From: Pseudomonas sp. NFIX28
Lineage (GTDB): Bacteria; Pseudomonadota; Gammaproteobacteria; Pseudomonadales; Pseudomonadaceae
Direction of reading: 5' to 3'
DNA length: 64,000 nucleotides
Assembly (NCBI RefSeq): GCF_900107395.1
Contig: NZ_FNPW01000001.1
Span: 530,077 to 594,076, forward strand
The translations under genes and the position numbers were made by a program. The notes below the pieces were generated by a model that saw nothing but the letters and a program-made list of their open reading frames with translations, was not told where the DNA came from and made no database searches. Of the stretch, positions 35,873 through 45,867 are shown in pieces; the first letter of the stretch is position 1; every line of letters starts with the position of its first letter.

Positions 35873-38290
35873 TCAGGCGCTGGGCTGGGCCGGTGCCTCG
35901 CCCGGCGCTTTCTCCTGCTGGCCGTTGATCAGCATCATGTTCTGCGGCGACGACAGGGCGATGCCCAGTTCGCGCAGGCGCCCGAGGATGGTGAACAGCA
36001 GGTCGCTGCGGGTGCCGGACACCGAGCGCGGGCTGTTGACGTAGCCGCTGACGTTGATGATCAGGCCGTTGCTGGTCAGGTCCTTGAACGACACCGAGAT
36101 CGCCGGCGTCTTGAGAATGGCCTCGTGCTCGGCGAAGGCCCGCAGCAGCAGCTCGCGGACTTTCAGCACATCGGTTTCCAGCGGCAGGGTCAGGGTGATG
36201 CCGACCACGCCCAGTGCGTTGTCCATGGTCACGTTGCGCACGTTCTGCGAAATGAACTGCGAGTTCGGCACGATCACCGTGGAGCGGTCGGACATCTGGA
36301 TTTCCGTGGCGCGCACGTTGATCCGGCGGATATCGCCCTCGACGCCGGCCAGGCTGACCCAGTCGCCGACCTTTACCGGCCGCTCGGTGAGCAGGATCAA
36401 GCCGGAGATGAAGTTCTGCACGATGGCCTGCAAGCCGAAGCCGATACCCACCGACAGGGCGCTGACCACCCAGGTCAGGTTGGTCAGGTTGATCCGCAGG
36501 ATCGACATCACCACGATCGCCAGCAGGACAAAACCGATATAGCCGACCAGGGTCACCAGCGAGGCGCGCATGCCGGCGTCCATATTGGTTTCCGGCAGCA
36601 GCCGCTCGCTCAGCCAGCGCTTGAGGATGCGCACGGCCACCATGCCGCCGACCAGCAGCACGATGGCCAGGAGCATGTCCTCGGGCACGATGTTCAGGTT
36701 GCCCAGCGACCGGCGGCCGACATCCAGCTGGCTGAAGCTTTCGAATAGTTCCGCCGGGCTCGACCCGGACGGTATGAAGGCCAGCAGCAGGGCGAGGAAC
36801 AGCAGCAGGGTTCGGCCAATACCGGCCAGCACCGTGGCGGCCTGGGCCTGGTGCCGAGGCGACAGCCCGAGGGCCGACGCCAGTGCCAGCCCGCCGGGCT
36901 GCTTGGGCGACAGCAGGGTTTCGCAGATATCGCCAAAGCAGGAAATCAGCAGGTAGGCGCTGGTCGTCACCACGCTGATCCACAACAGCTTCACGGTGAG
37001 GAAATACGCCAGGGTCAGGTAGCCGCTCAGCAGCGAGAGCAGGATGGCCGCGACCCACACCGACACGATGAAGGGCAGCAGCCCGGCAATGCCGCTGGGA
37101 CGCTCCAGCCCGGCACGCCGGCGGGTGCGGTGGTAGCGCGCCAGGGCAAAGAGAAAGATCAGCGCCGTGACCAGCGCCGTGAGGCCATTGACCGCCACGG
37201 TCAGGGCCAGGCTGCTGGCGATCACGCTGTTGATCCGCTCTTCGCCGGCGATGAACAGCAGCGCCAGGGCCAATATCACCGGGAACGGCCCCAGGGCCGT
37301 GGCGATCGGGTCGGGAATCGGCGGCAGGCGCCAGGACGGGCGGCGCAGCATCAGCATGGCCCGGCCCAGGCCGAGCACGAAGGAGCAGAAAATCAGCAGC
37401 GTCAGCCACTGGTCGAACAGGTTGAGCACGTCGGCGCTCAGCGTGGCGCTGCTGACCAGCCCCCAGCGCACCAGCGACGCGGCGACATTGATGGTGAGAA
37501 TGGTCGTCAGCCCGACCGTCAGCGCCAGGGTGCTGCGGCGCAGCCGGCCTTCGGGGAACCAGCGGATCATCGACCAGATCAGCAGGTGCTCCAGCAGGCG
37601 GCGCCCGGCGAACCAGATCAGCGCCGCGACGATCAGCGTGGCGATGAACAGCCCGCGGTTGCCAGGGGCCAGCGCGGTCTCGAACGCATTGAGGATTTCC
37701 TGCTTCAGGCCGTTCAGGCGCCCCAGGTCGTCCTCGGTGGGGCGTACCAGCGTCGACCAGAAGGCCGGGCTCAGGGGGCTGGCCGAACGGGTGCTGATCT
37801 GCGAATTGAACAGGCTGCGGCGCAGGTTGATGATCTGGGCGGCGAGGTCGCTGGCGGACTGGCTGAGCAGGTTGGCCTGGCGCTCCTGCTCGAGCAGCGC
37901 ATTCTTCTGCGCGCTCAGCACCTGGCGCTGGCTGGCCAGGCTGGGCGCCTCGTCGGGCAGGGGCGGCCCCAGGACCTTGAGCTGGTCGTCGAGGCGCTCG
38001 ATGTCGGCGACGCGCAGGGCGACCAGGCTGTCGGCCTGTTTCTGCACTTGCAGCGCGGCCTGGCGTAAATCCGAGAGCAGGTCATCGTTGGCGCTCGCCG
38101 ACACGCTCTGGCGGATCAGCTCGAGGCGGTCGTTGAGCTGTTCGAGGCCGGCGCCCTCGGCCAGCAGCGGCAACTGGTTGCGGGCCACGGCCTGCGGCGC
38201 GGACGCCGGGGCCGCGAAGGCCGGTAGCGCAATACACAGCAGCAGGGCCAGCAGCCCCATCCCCCAGCGGTTCTGTCTCACTCGCCGCAT
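35873..38290 (-). CDS. MscS-family mechanosensitive channel with DUF3772 domain
   Basis: An 805-residue inner-membrane channel. A signal peptide (cut after AFA, about residue 26) precedes a periplasmic coiled-coil DUF3772 region (about 30-190). About ten membrane helices follow, and then the MscS core: the pore-lining helix in SALSVGIGFGLQAIVQNFI near residue 615 and the beta domain RPVKVGDWVSLAGVEGDIR. It should gate on membrane tension and release solutes on hypo-osmotic shock. An AGAGGA site precedes ATG 38290. Confidence 0.9.
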   Translation of the reverse strand: MRRVRQNRWGMGLLALLLCIALPAFAAPASAPQAVARNQLPLLAEGAGLEQLNDRLELIRQSVSASANDDLLSDLRQAALQVQKQADSLVALRVADIERLDDQLKVLGPPLPDEAPSLASQRQVLSAQKNALLEQERQANLLSQSASDLAAQIINLRRSLFNSQISTRSASPLSPAFWSTLVRPTEDDLGRLNGLKQEILNAFETALAPGNRGLFIATLIVAALIWFAGRRLLEHLLIWSMIRWFPEGRLRRSTLALTVGLTTILTINVAASLVRWGLVSSATLSADVLNLFDQWLTLLIFCSFVLGLGRAMLMLRRPSWRLPPIPDPIATALGPFPVILALALLFIAGEERINSVIASSLALTVAVNGLTALVTALIFLFALARYHRTRRRAGLERPSGIAGLLPFIVSVWVAAILLSLLSGYLTLAYFLTVKLLWISVVTTSAYLLISCFGDICETLLSPKQPGGLALASALGLSPRHQAQAATVLAGIGRTLLLFLALLLAFIPSGSSPAELFESFSQLDVGRRSLGNLNIVPEDMLLAIVLLVGGMVAVRILKRWLSERLLPETNMDAGMRASLVTLVGYIGFVLLAIVVMSILRINLTNLTWVVSALSVGIGFGLQAIVQNFISGLILLTERPVKVGDWVSLAGVEGDIRRINVRATEIQMSDRSTVIVPNSQFISQNVRNVTMDNALGVVGITLTLPLETDVLKVRELLLRAFAEHEAILKTPAISVSFKDLTSNGLIINVSGYVNSPRSVSGTRSDLLFTILGRLRELGIALSSPQNMMLINGQQEKAPGEAPAQPSA

Positions 38291-38509
38291 TTGTCATGTC
38301 CTCTTTTTGCTTGGCACCGGCCCAAACGAGCATAGACCGCTCCATCCCGGCAGAAATTCCCCCCTGGGCGGCCTGCTACCGCGTGGATTGGGGTGGCGCA
38401 GCATGACCGGTTGCGCCGCGTTCGAGAACGCCCGGGCGATGAAAAAAAGCGCGTGGGCCGCCGGCGATGATCCCAGCGCGAGGTCCCGGACCGGCGCCCT
38501 TTGCCATGC

Positions 38510-39529
38510 TCAGCGCCGGCCGCCGCGATAGGCCCCCGGTGGCAGTCCGGTCCATTGCTTGAAGGCGCGCTGGAAGGCGCTGGGTTCCGAATAGCCCAGG
38601 CGTTCGGCCAGCCTGGCGACGCTCACCGAGCCGCGGGCGAGCAGGGTGCAGGCCAGGTCCCGGCGCAACTCGTCGCGCACCCCGAGGAAGCTGATGCCGA
38701 GCGCCGCCAGCCGCCGGGCCAGGGTCTGGCGGGAGATGCCCAGGGCCTTGGCGGCTTCAAGTTCGGACAGCCCGGCAAAGGGTTCGGCGGCGCACAGCAA
38801 ACCGCGCAGGCGCGCCTCGAAACTGGCCAGCGGGCCGGGGGCGATCACCGCCGGCAACAGACGCCGGGCGAAACGCGCGGCCTCCGCCGGCCGGCGCATC
38901 AGCGGCGCCTGCAGGTTCGCCGCCGGCAGTTCGAGCAAGGCCTGCGTGCCGAAGCCGGGCTGGCGGCCGAACAGAAAACGGGTCTGCGCGGTAAAGCTGC
39001 TCAAGGCCTGCGGCAGGACGATCCGCCGCAACGGCAAGGTTTCGCCAACGAGCCAGCTGCCGCTATGCCAGAGCGCCAACAGCAGCATATGCGGCCAGAG
39101 CACCGAGTCGGTTTGCGCCCCGGGGCGCGGGGTCAGCAACAGGCGGGCGGTCTTGGCGCCCCGTTCCAGGCGCCAGGGCGGCGCATCGTCGAACAGCTTG
39201 TAGAAGCGCGCGGCCTCGTCGAAGGCATCGGCCAGGGTCGGCAGGTGCACCAGCAGGCGCAGCAGTTGCTCGAAGCTGCCCGGCGGCACCGGGCGGGCGA
39301 AGAAACCGAAGGCTTCGTCGGCGCCGACGCCCACCGCCAGGCGACTCAAGGCGCGGTAGTTCAGCGGAGCCACGCGATAGCCGTCGCGCAGCGCTTCCCT
39401 GGGCAGGTCGCAGCGCCCGAGCAGCGTGGCGCGGGCGCCGTTGTCGAGGCGCAACTGCGCGAGCATCTCGCGCACAAAGCGCGCGGGAATGGTTGGCGCG
39501 ACGATCCAGTGCGGGTAGGGGCGGGTCAT
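38510..39529 (-). CDS. AraC-family transcriptional regulator (OruR/AraC-arabinose-binding type)
   Basis: A 339-residue regulator. The large N-terminal ligand domain is of the arabinose_bd type, and the C-terminal AraC helix-turn-helix pair includes ELEAAKALGISRQTLARRL and SVARLAERLGYSEPSAFQRA. It is divergent from the PhyH gene 39609-40475 across 79 bases, so it probably controls that gene. The inducer is unknown. Confidence 0.88.
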   Translation of the reverse strand: MTRPYPHWIVAPTIPARFVREMLAQLRLDNGARATLLGRCDLPREALRDGYRVAPLNYRALSRLAVGVGADEAFGFFARPVPPGSFEQLLRLLVHLPTLADAFDEAARFYKLFDDAPPWRLERGAKTARLLLTPRPGAQTDSVLWPHMLLLALWHSGSWLVGETLPLRRIVLPQALSSFTAQTRFLFGRQPGFGTQALLELPAANLQAPLMRRPAEAARFARRLLPAVIAPGPLASFEARLRGLLCAAEPFAGLSELEAAKALGISRQTLARRLAALGISFLGVRDELRRDLACTLLARGSVSVARLAERLGYSEPSAFQRAFKQWTGLPPGAYRGGRR

Positions 39530-39608
39530 GTCACTTGAGGCAAAGCGTCATTGGCGATCACTCCGAAGTTCTGCAGATTGATGCGACCAACTCCCGGGGA
39601 GCCAGTCG

Positions 39609-40475
39609 ATGACAACCACCACCTTGCCCGAGCGGCGCGATTACATGAGCAGCGGCGGCGCCCGGACCTACCTGTCGACCGCCGGCAGCCAGCCCGTGGT
39701 GCCGGCCGCGCAACTCGACGAACTGCTGGCGCGCCTGCAACGCGACGGCTTCGTGGTGCTCGAGCGGCTGTTCGATGAGCAGCAGGTTAGCCGCATGCGC
39801 GAGGACCTGCTCGGACGTTTCTGCCACACCGGGCGCAACTCGTTCGAGGGCGCATGCACCCAGCGCCTGTACGCGGTGATTGCCAAGACCCGGGTCTGCG
39901 ATGCGCTGGTCGAGCACCCGCTGATCCTCGGTCTGCTCGACCGGCTGCTGGCGCCCAACTATCTGCTGTCGCAGTTGCAGGCGATCAATATCCTCCCGGG
40001 CGAGTGCGCCCAGCACCTGCATTACGACGATGCCTTCTACCCCATGGCGCGCCCGCGGCCGCCCTATGGCGCGGCGACGATCATGGCCCTGGACGACTTC
40101 ACCTGCGACAACGGCGCCACCGTGGTGATTCCCGGCAGCCACCTGTGGGACGGGCGCCTGCCCACCCAGGCCGAGCAGGCGGCGGTACAGCCGGTGCTCA
40201 TGCCCAAGGGCTCGGTGGTGTTTTTCCTCGGCACCCTGTGGCACGGCGGTGGCGCCAATCACAGCGGCGCGCCACGCCTGGCGCTGACGGCGCAATACTG
40301 CGAACCCTGGGCGCGGCAGCAGGAGAACTTCATCCTGTCGACCCCGCGCCACGTCGCCCGACAATGCAGCGAACACATCCAGCGCATGCTCGGCTACTCG
40401 ATCCACGCGCCGTTCATGGGCATGGTCAACGGCATGCACCCCAGGCGAGTGCTGGAAGAGCCGGACGCCCAGTGA
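39609..40475 (+). CDS. Phytanoyl-CoA dioxygenase family protein
   Basis: A 288-residue Fe(II)/2-oxoglutarate dioxygenase. The metal triad is visible as HLHYDDAF (H..D) and a late histidine in LWHGGGANHSG. The opening RLQRDGFVVLERLF is the normal PhyH N-terminus. It differs clearly from the first PhyH gene in this window. Divergent from an AraC regulator, and preceded by a GGGGAG ribosome site at ATG 39609. The substrate is unknown. Confidence 0.85.
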   Translation: MTTTTLPERRDYMSSGGARTYLSTAGSQPVVPAAQLDELLARLQRDGFVVLERLFDEQQVSRMREDLLGRFCHTGRNSFEGACTQRLYAVIAKTRVCDALVEHPLILGLLDRLLAPNYLLSQLQAINILPGECAQHLHYDDAFYPMARPRPPYGAATIMALDDFTCDNGATVVIPGSHLWDGRLPTQAEQAAVQPVLMPKGSVVFFLGTLWHGGGANHSGAPRLALTAQYCEPWARQQENFILSTPRHVARQCSEHIQRMLGYSIHAPFMGMVNGMHPRRVLEEPDAQ

Positions 40476-40739
40476 TCAGTTGCCGTCTGCGACCTTGCGC
40501 TCTATCTCGGCGATTTTCCGCGCGATGTCCTCGGCCTCCTGCTCGCTGCGCCTGACGGATTCGGGCGTGGCGGGTTCAGCGGCGTCCTGGTTGAGTTCGT
40601 CTTCTTCGCGCGGACGGTTTTGCGGATTTTCCAGATTCTCCAGGTCTTGCGGGTTTTCGGCCGGTGGCTCGGGGCGATCTTCGCCGGCGCTGCCGGCGGT
40701 TGGCCCGGCGGCGTTCGGATCGTGCAGGTCATGGCTCAT
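40476..40739 (-). CDS. Small acidic disordered protein
   Basis: An 87-residue protein, E-, N-, P- and D-rich in the first two-thirds, then a predicted helix (RSEQEAEDIARKIAEIERKV). No catalytic motif. It ends immediately next to the convergent PhyH gene. Compositionally it belongs with 27147-27389 and 28760-28963. Confidence 0.65.
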   Translation of the reverse strand: MSHDLHDPNAAGPTAGSAGEDRPEPPAENPQDLENLENPQNRPREEDELNQDAAEPATPESVRRSEQEAEDIARKIAEIERKVADGN

Positions 40740-40781
40740 GTCGCGGTCCTCGCTGGGGTGGTCGGGGCCAAGGGCAAGTGC

Positions 40782-42128
40782 CTAGACCCCGAAAGGAAAG
40801 GTGTCTTCTTCATGGCTGAGGCCGCCGGCCACCGGCAACGGGGTAACGGCAGAGGTCGTTTCATGCCATATCAGCGCATCGAACTGATCGCCCAGCAGCG
40901 CCTGGAAATAATGGCTCTGGCGCTCCGTCGCGGGCCGGTAGATGACGCCGATCGCGCGCTCCAGCAACGGCTCCGATAGCGCCTCGTGCAGCTCTTCGCG
41001 CTCGGGGGCGCGCCAGTCGGTCAGCGAGGCGGGAATGCCCGCCTGGAGAAACTGCTGCTCCCAACTGTCCGCAAGGGAAGGCCGCACATCCTTGATCCCC
41101 ATGTCACCGTCCCAGTTATCAGCGGCCACCACCTGGCCGCGGTCGGTGCTCATGCCGATCAGCACGGCGTCGTCGCCGTAGGCCATGCGGCACAACTGGC
41201 CGATGTTGAATTCGCCGCGCCAGCCCATGTCGGTCGCCGCCGCGTTGCCGATGTGCGAGTTGTGCGCCCAGACCAGCGCCTTGGCGCCGGCGCCGCGATG
41301 GGCGAGCAAGGCTTGCAGGGTGTCGAACATGTGCCGGTCGCGCAGGTTCCAGGAGGCGGCCGAGCTTCGGTACATGGCGCGGTAGTACTGCTCGGCGGAG
41401 CGGATCACCCGGGCATTCTGGGTGGCACTGAAAAGCGCTTCGTGGTTGTTGGCGAGGCGCTCGTTCAACAGCGTGTTCAACTGCTGGACCACCGCCTCTT
41501 CGCAGGAGGCCTCGTGGCCGCGCTCGACAAAATGGCCATACAGCGCCGGGTCGTCCTGCCAGGGCGTCAGGCAGCCGTAGCGCTGGCGCGCGTCGTGCGC
41601 CAGGCGGGCGTCGGTGCGATCGAGGTAGGCCAGCACTTCGCTGATGGAATTGCGCAGGCTGTAGACATCCAGGCCACGGAACTCGACGCGCTGGTCCGCG
41701 GCCAGGGTGCGGTTGTAGCGGTGCAGCCAGCGGGTGAATTCGCAGACCTCGATGTTGCGCCACATCCAGCTCGGAAAGCGGCTGAACGCCCGTTGCCGGG
41801 TGGTCGAAGGGCCGAGGTCGCGCACGTGCCGGTCGATTTCCCCGGCATCGGGCCAGTCGGCCTCGAGGGCGACGATGCTGAAGCCGTGGTGGGTGATCAG
41901 CCGTTGGCTGATGGCCGCGCGGGTCCGATAGAACTCCCGGGTGCCGTGGGTGGCTTCGCCGATCAGCACCACCCTGGCGTCTGCGTAGCGGTCGAACAGC
42001 TCGCCGAAAGCTGCGGATTCGAGGACCGGCAGCGGCTCGGCATATCGGCGCAGCAGGGCCGGCAGGCCATGGTCGCTCTGCGGGCCGGTTCCGCGAGCCC
42101 GCCGCGGCTCCTTGGCACGTGAATTCAT
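40782..42128 (-). CDS. Erythromycin esterase family hydrolase
   Basis: A 448-residue member of the EreA/EreB superfamily. The family's metal/catalytic motifs are present: IGEATHGTREFYRTRA near residue 55, ALEADWPD and HNSHIGNA with its paired histidines. Erythromycin esterases open macrolide lactones, but chromosomal homologues like this are widespread and rarely linked to resistance. ATG 42128 has a perfect GGAGG site; longer frames upstream have none. Substrate unassigned. Confidence 0.85.
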   Translation of the reverse strand: MNSRAKEPRRARGTGPQSDHGLPALLRRYAEPLPVLESAAFGELFDRYADARVVLIGEATHGTREFYRTRAAISQRLITHHGFSIVALEADWPDAGEIDRHVRDLGPSTTRQRAFSRFPSWMWRNIEVCEFTRWLHRYNRTLAADQRVEFRGLDVYSLRNSISEVLAYLDRTDARLAHDARQRYGCLTPWQDDPALYGHFVERGHEASCEEAVVQQLNTLLNERLANNHEALFSATQNARVIRSAEQYYRAMYRSSAASWNLRDRHMFDTLQALLAHRGAGAKALVWAHNSHIGNAAATDMGWRGEFNIGQLCRMAYGDDAVLIGMSTDRGQVVAADNWDGDMGIKDVRPSLADSWEQQFLQAGIPASLTDWRAPEREELHEALSEPLLERAIGVIYRPATERQSHYFQALLGDQFDALIWHETTSAVTPLPVAGGLSHEEDTFPFGV

Positions 42129-42232
42129 GGCGCTGCCTCCTCCGGGGTCGCGGATGCCAATTGTCAGGGTCGATACACAGCAGACGTTGCCGCGCCGGCG
42201 GTGTTCCCGCCCGCGGACCGAAGGTCGGGCGA

Positions 42233-42910
42233 TCAGCGGCGCAATGCCGCGAGGACGCGGATGAGCTCGCTGACACAGGCGCCCGCCATGCCCAGCGCCA
42301 TGTCTTTCTGCGCGTCCCAGGTGTCGCGCTGGGTGGCGAGGAACGCCTTGGCCTGGTCGTCTCCCAGGTATTGGCCACCGATCCATTCGATCAGTTCGTA
42401 CAGCGCCGACGTGGCGAGTATCAGGCTGACCACCAGGCCGGCCAGCCAGGGGCCGCGCAACGGCGTGTGGCGCGCCAGCAGTTCGCGCGTCGGCAGGTAG
42501 AACAGCAGGCCGTAGCTCAAGTGAACCAGGCGGTCGTACTGGTTGCGCTGCCAGCCGAGGATGTCGTTCAGCGAGCGGTCGGTGAGCTGGCGCACCCATT
42601 CGTCATAAGGCACCTTGGCGTAGGTGTAATGGGCGCCGAGTTCGTGAATGGCCAGCAACAGGACGATCGAGCCATAAGCCAGCGGCGACAGCCGCAAGGA
42701 GCGCCAACCCGCCAGCAGCCCCAGCAGCAGGGCGACGGGCAGGGCGTTTTCGAGCAGCCAGTCCACCCGATTGTGCGGCGCAATGCCGGAGGCGATCACC
42801 AGGGCGGCGCCCAGGGCCAGGGCCATGGCCACCTGGGCGGGGGAAGCAGGCGCAGCCGTCGACTTGTCCCTGGGCGCCGCTACCGGCAAGGGTGAGCGCT
42901 CAGCCCGCAT
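42233..42910 (-). CDS. DUF2238 (YjdF-like) inner-membrane protein
   Basis: A 225-residue membrane protein with about five or six hydrophobic segments. The ELGAHYTYAKVPYDEW segment and the YDRLVHLSYGLLFY and ALYELIEWIGG blocks are characteristic of the YjdF/DUF2238 family. Function unknown. ATG 42910 is used as the start; GTG 42958 extends the frame but has no ribosome site. Confidence 0.82.
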   Translation of the reverse strand: MRAERSPLPVAAPRDKSTAAPASPAQVAMALALGAALVIASGIAPHNRVDWLLENALPVALLLGLLAGWRSLRLSPLAYGSIVLLLAIHELGAHYTYAKVPYDEWVRQLTDRSLNDILGWQRNQYDRLVHLSYGLLFYLPTRELLARHTPLRGPWLAGLVVSLILATSALYELIEWIGGQYLGDDQAKAFLATQRDTWDAQKDMALGMAGACVSELIRVLAALRR

Positions 42911-43198
42911 GGCGCGCACCTGCCGCCGGCACGCCTTGCCTCCCAGGCGCCTTGGCACCCGGGCGGGCAGGGACGCCGATACGATCGAGCGTTTTCATGA
43001 GCGCTCCCGCGAACTTTCGAAACTACCTGTGTATTTGGGTCTTCGCCGCGCCTGGACGTTCGTTGCAAGGCGCCCCCGGGAGACGAGCGGCAACCTGGGG
43101 CGATTCCCGGTGGCCAGGCCCAGCCGCTCGGAAAAAAGGTTGAACCCGGCGAATGGCCGCGAAACCTAAGCTTTATCAACCCAAAGGGAGTCGCCGTC

Positions 43199-43432
43199 AT
43201 GACAGACCTTGCCAGCTATTTCTGGATCGCCGTCGCCGTGCTGATCATCCTTGTCGACCTGTGGGCAATCATCAGCGTCTTTCGCAGTGACAAGTCCCCC
43301 GGGGTCAAGGTCATGTGGTTCCTGGGCATTGTGATCTTCCCGGTCCTGGGCCTGATCGTCTGGGGCATCGCCGGCCCCCGTGGCATCAAGCGCGGTACCG
43401 GGCCGACGTCGCCCGAGCACAGCAAAGGCTAG
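43199..43432 (+). CDS. Small PLDc_N-domain membrane protein
   Basis: A 77-residue protein with two membrane helices (about 6-25 and 38-58: VMWFLGIVIFPVLGLIVWGI), the phospholipase D nuclease N-terminal-type segment found as stand-alone small membrane proteins and in cardiolipin synthases. A basic tail follows. AAAGGGAG is a good ribosome site for ATG 43199. Probable envelope-associated role; function unknown. Confidence 0.8.
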   Translation: MTDLASYFWIAVAVLIILVDLWAIISVFRSDKSPGVKVMWFLGIVIFPVLGLIVWGIAGPRGIKRGTGPTSPEHSKG

Positions 43433-43548
43433 TGTCCGGGGCTTGCCATGCCAGCGTGGTCCGATCGCGTCCTGCCGAGCGCACCCGGCCTGTGTCGGCC
43501 GCTCGCCGGGCGGGCGTGCCCGTGCCTGCCGCGCACCAGGTGCCGGCC

Positions 43549-44868
43549 ATGAGCCTGTTGCTGCCGCTGCATGGCGCAACCAGCCCCCTGGAGGGCGCGC
43601 CGCTGCGCAATCTGTACCAGCGCCTGCTGGCGGATTCCGGCGCGCACGCCAGGCAGGCGGCCGAGGACTTTCTGCGCCAGCAACTGCAACGCCTGGACGA
43701 CGGCCCGAGCCCGCTGCCCGACGACCCCGGGCAGTTGCCGGGCTGGGTCGAGCAGCACTGCGCCGCCGTGGCGCGCTATTTTCGCAACAAGGCCCATGCG
43801 CTGTATTTCCTCCGGGCGGTGGCGCCGACCAAGCAAGTGGACGGCGCCTGGCTGTACGGAACCTTGCGCCACTGGCAGGACTGTCGCTACGACGGGCTGG
43901 TGACCACCTACCTGGAGGAACTCGGCAGCGGCGAGGCGGCACAGAACCACGTGGCGATCTATCGCCGGCTGCTGGCCGGACAGGGTTGCGACAACGACGA
44001 CGGGCTGCTCGACGAGCATTTTCGCCAAGGCGCCATACAACTGGCGCTCGGGCACTGCGCCGAGGCCTATATGCCGGAGGTGGCGGGCTACAACCTGGGC
44101 TACGAACAGCTGCCGCTGCATTTGCTGATCAGTGCCTGGGGGCTCGCTGAACTGGGGATCGATCCCTACTATTTCAGCCTCCACGTGACCATCGACAACG
44201 CTAGTTGCGGGCATGCCCGCCGGGCCGTGCAGGCGGTCCGCGAGCTGCAGCCCCTGGGCCGGGATGCGCGCCGCTATTGGCAGCGGGTCGCCCGCGGCTA
44301 CCGGCTGAACGACCTCGGCCTGGGGTCGAGCGCGGTGATCCAGGCCTTCGACCTGGAGCGCGAGCTGGTGGCGATGCTCGAGCGCAAGCGCCGCTTCGGC
44401 CAGCACCTGCATGGCGACCATTGCCGCGTCGACGGCCGGAGCATCAATCAATGGCTGGCCCAGCCGGGGCAGATCCCGGCGTTTCTCGAGGCGCTGCAAG
44501 GCCAGGGCTGGATCAAGCGCCACCAGGACCCCGGGCGCAGCCGTTTTTGGCAGTTGGTCGAAGGCGCCAGCGCCGCCATGTTCGGGGTGTTCAGCGGCTT
44601 TGAAAAACAGCTGCTGCATGACTGGATCACCGGCGACGAGGGCGCGGCAGCGGCGCGCGCGCAGCGTGCCCGGTCGAATGACCGGACGCCCTTGCCCAAC
44701 CCGCCGGACGATGAGGAAACCCAGGCCCTGCGCGGCGAACTGGCGGGGCTCGGCGTCGAACGGCAGCTGGCGTGCCTGCTGCCGTGGCTTGGCCCGCAGC
44801 GGCATTTCCGCCCGGCCGGGTTGTTCGCCACCCGCCGTTTTATCGAACTGCGCGCCTGCCTGCGCTGA
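43549..44868 (+). CDS. Iron-containing redox enzyme (haem-oxygenase-like diiron family)
   Basis: A 439-residue protein. The core resembles the haem-oxygenase-like diiron oxidases: a first helix with YLEELGSGEAAQNH (about 120-133) and a second ligand helix with LHVTIDNASCGHA (His about 212, Asp about 216, His about 222). That HxxxDN..xGH pattern is typical of the family. The C-terminal about 170 residues are an extra domain of unknown type. Such enzymes oxidise amines, amino acids or fatty acids with O2. It is followed 18 bases later by a methyltransferase and then a carboxylate-amine ligase, suggesting one pathway. ATG 43549 has only a weak ribosome site. Confidence 0.75.
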   Translation: MSLLLPLHGATSPLEGAPLRNLYQRLLADSGAHARQAAEDFLRQQLQRLDDGPSPLPDDPGQLPGWVEQHCAAVARYFRNKAHALYFLRAVAPTKQVDGAWLYGTLRHWQDCRYDGLVTTYLEELGSGEAAQNHVAIYRRLLAGQGCDNDDGLLDEHFRQGAIQLALGHCAEAYMPEVAGYNLGYEQLPLHLLISAWGLAELGIDPYYFSLHVTIDNASCGHARRAVQAVRELQPLGRDARRYWQRVARGYRLNDLGLGSSAVIQAFDLERELVAMLERKRRFGQHLHGDHCRVDGRSINQWLAQPGQIPAFLEALQGQGWIKRHQDPGRSRFWQLVEGASAAMFGVFSGFEKQLLHDWITGDEGAAAARAQRARSNDRTPLPNPPDDEETQALRGELAGLGVERQLACLLPWLGPQRHFRPAGLFATRRFIELRACLR

Positions 44869-44886
44869 CCGACGAGGAAACCGCCC

Positions 44887-45861
44887 ATGGTCGATTCCGC
44901 TCTTCATTCGCTGGTCTGCACCGCGCAATTCCAGGCCGACCAGGCCCTGCTGCACCTGGGCCGGCGCCTGCTGGCGGCCGGTTATCGCTTTGTCACGCCG
45001 ACGCCGCTGACCCAGCAACGGGTCAACGCCCGCGCACAGAACCGCCTGGCCAGCGACCTGCGCGGGGTCTTCGGCTGGTCGCGGCCGTTCACCGAGCAAC
45101 TGTTGGACGCCGCCGAACTGGCCGAGCTGGAACAGGCCGGTATCGTCGACAAGCAGGATGGCCACTGGCGCAGCACGGTGCGCTGGTCGAGCCTCGGGAC
45201 GCTGCTGCTGGCCCATTCGGCCTTTCCCACCGATGAGCCCGACGCGGTGTTTTTCGGCCCTGACAGCTACCGCTTCGCCAGCCTGATCGAAGAGCACCTG
45301 CGCCAGCGCTTCGCCCCGGTGCGGCGCGCCGTGGACATCGGTTGCGGCACCGGGGTCGGCGCGTTGCTGGTGGCCAAGGCCCGGCCGGCTGCCGAGGTGC
45401 TGGCCGTGGACATCAACCCCAAGGCGCTGCGCCTGAGTGCGATCAACGCCGAGCTGGCCGAGGCGCATAACCTGCGGGTCTACCACAGCAATGTGCTGGA
45501 AAGCGTCGACGGCCGCTTCGACCTGATCCTGGCCAACCCGCCCTATATGCACGACAGCCAGCGGCGGACCTACCGCCATGGCGGCGGGGCGCTGGGCGAG
45601 CAGCTGTCGCTGCGCATCCTCGCGGAAGCGCTGCCGCGCCTGCGCCGCGATGGCAGCCTGTTGCTCTACACCGGGGTAGCGATGGTCGCGGGCGAGGATC
45701 CGTTCCTTGGCGCCGCGCGCACCTTGCTGGCGGGCGACGCTTACGGCTGGACGTACCGAGAGCTCGATCCCGACGTGTTCGGCGAAGAGCTGGAAAAAAC
45801 CGGCTACGAGCAGGTCGAACGGATCGCCGTGGTGGCCTTGACCGTCACCCGACTGAGGTAA
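44887..45861 (+). CDS. Class I SAM-dependent methyltransferase (HemK/RlmG-like)
   Basis: A 324-residue methyltransferase with VDIGCGTGVGALLV as the SAM motif near residue 158 and the NPPYM motif near 218, diagnostic of amine- or amide-N methyltransferases. The N-terminal about 120 residues are an extra helical domain. It starts 18 bases after the diiron gene and stops six bases before the ligase start, so it is in the same operon. The N-methylated substrate could be a protein Gln, rRNA or a small molecule made by its neighbours. Confidence 0.83.
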   Translation: MVDSALHSLVCTAQFQADQALLHLGRRLLAAGYRFVTPTPLTQQRVNARAQNRLASDLRGVFGWSRPFTEQLLDAAELAELEQAGIVDKQDGHWRSTVRWSSLGTLLLAHSAFPTDEPDAVFFGPDSYRFASLIEEHLRQRFAPVRRAVDIGCGTGVGALLVAKARPAAEVLAVDINPKALRLSAINAELAEAHNLRVYHSNVLESVDGRFDLILANPPYMHDSQRRTYRHGGGALGEQLSLRILAEALPRLRRDGSLLLYTGVAMVAGEDPFLGAARTLLAGDAYGWTYRELDPDVFGEELEKTGYEQVERIAVVALTVTRLR

Positions 45862-45867
45862 TCGCCG

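Noticed and set aside
40782..42128. A dedicated antibiotic-resistance gene from the erythromycin esterase family.
   Set aside because: The composition is native, there is no mobile element nearby, and such chromosomal homologues usually have unknown, non-resistance roles.
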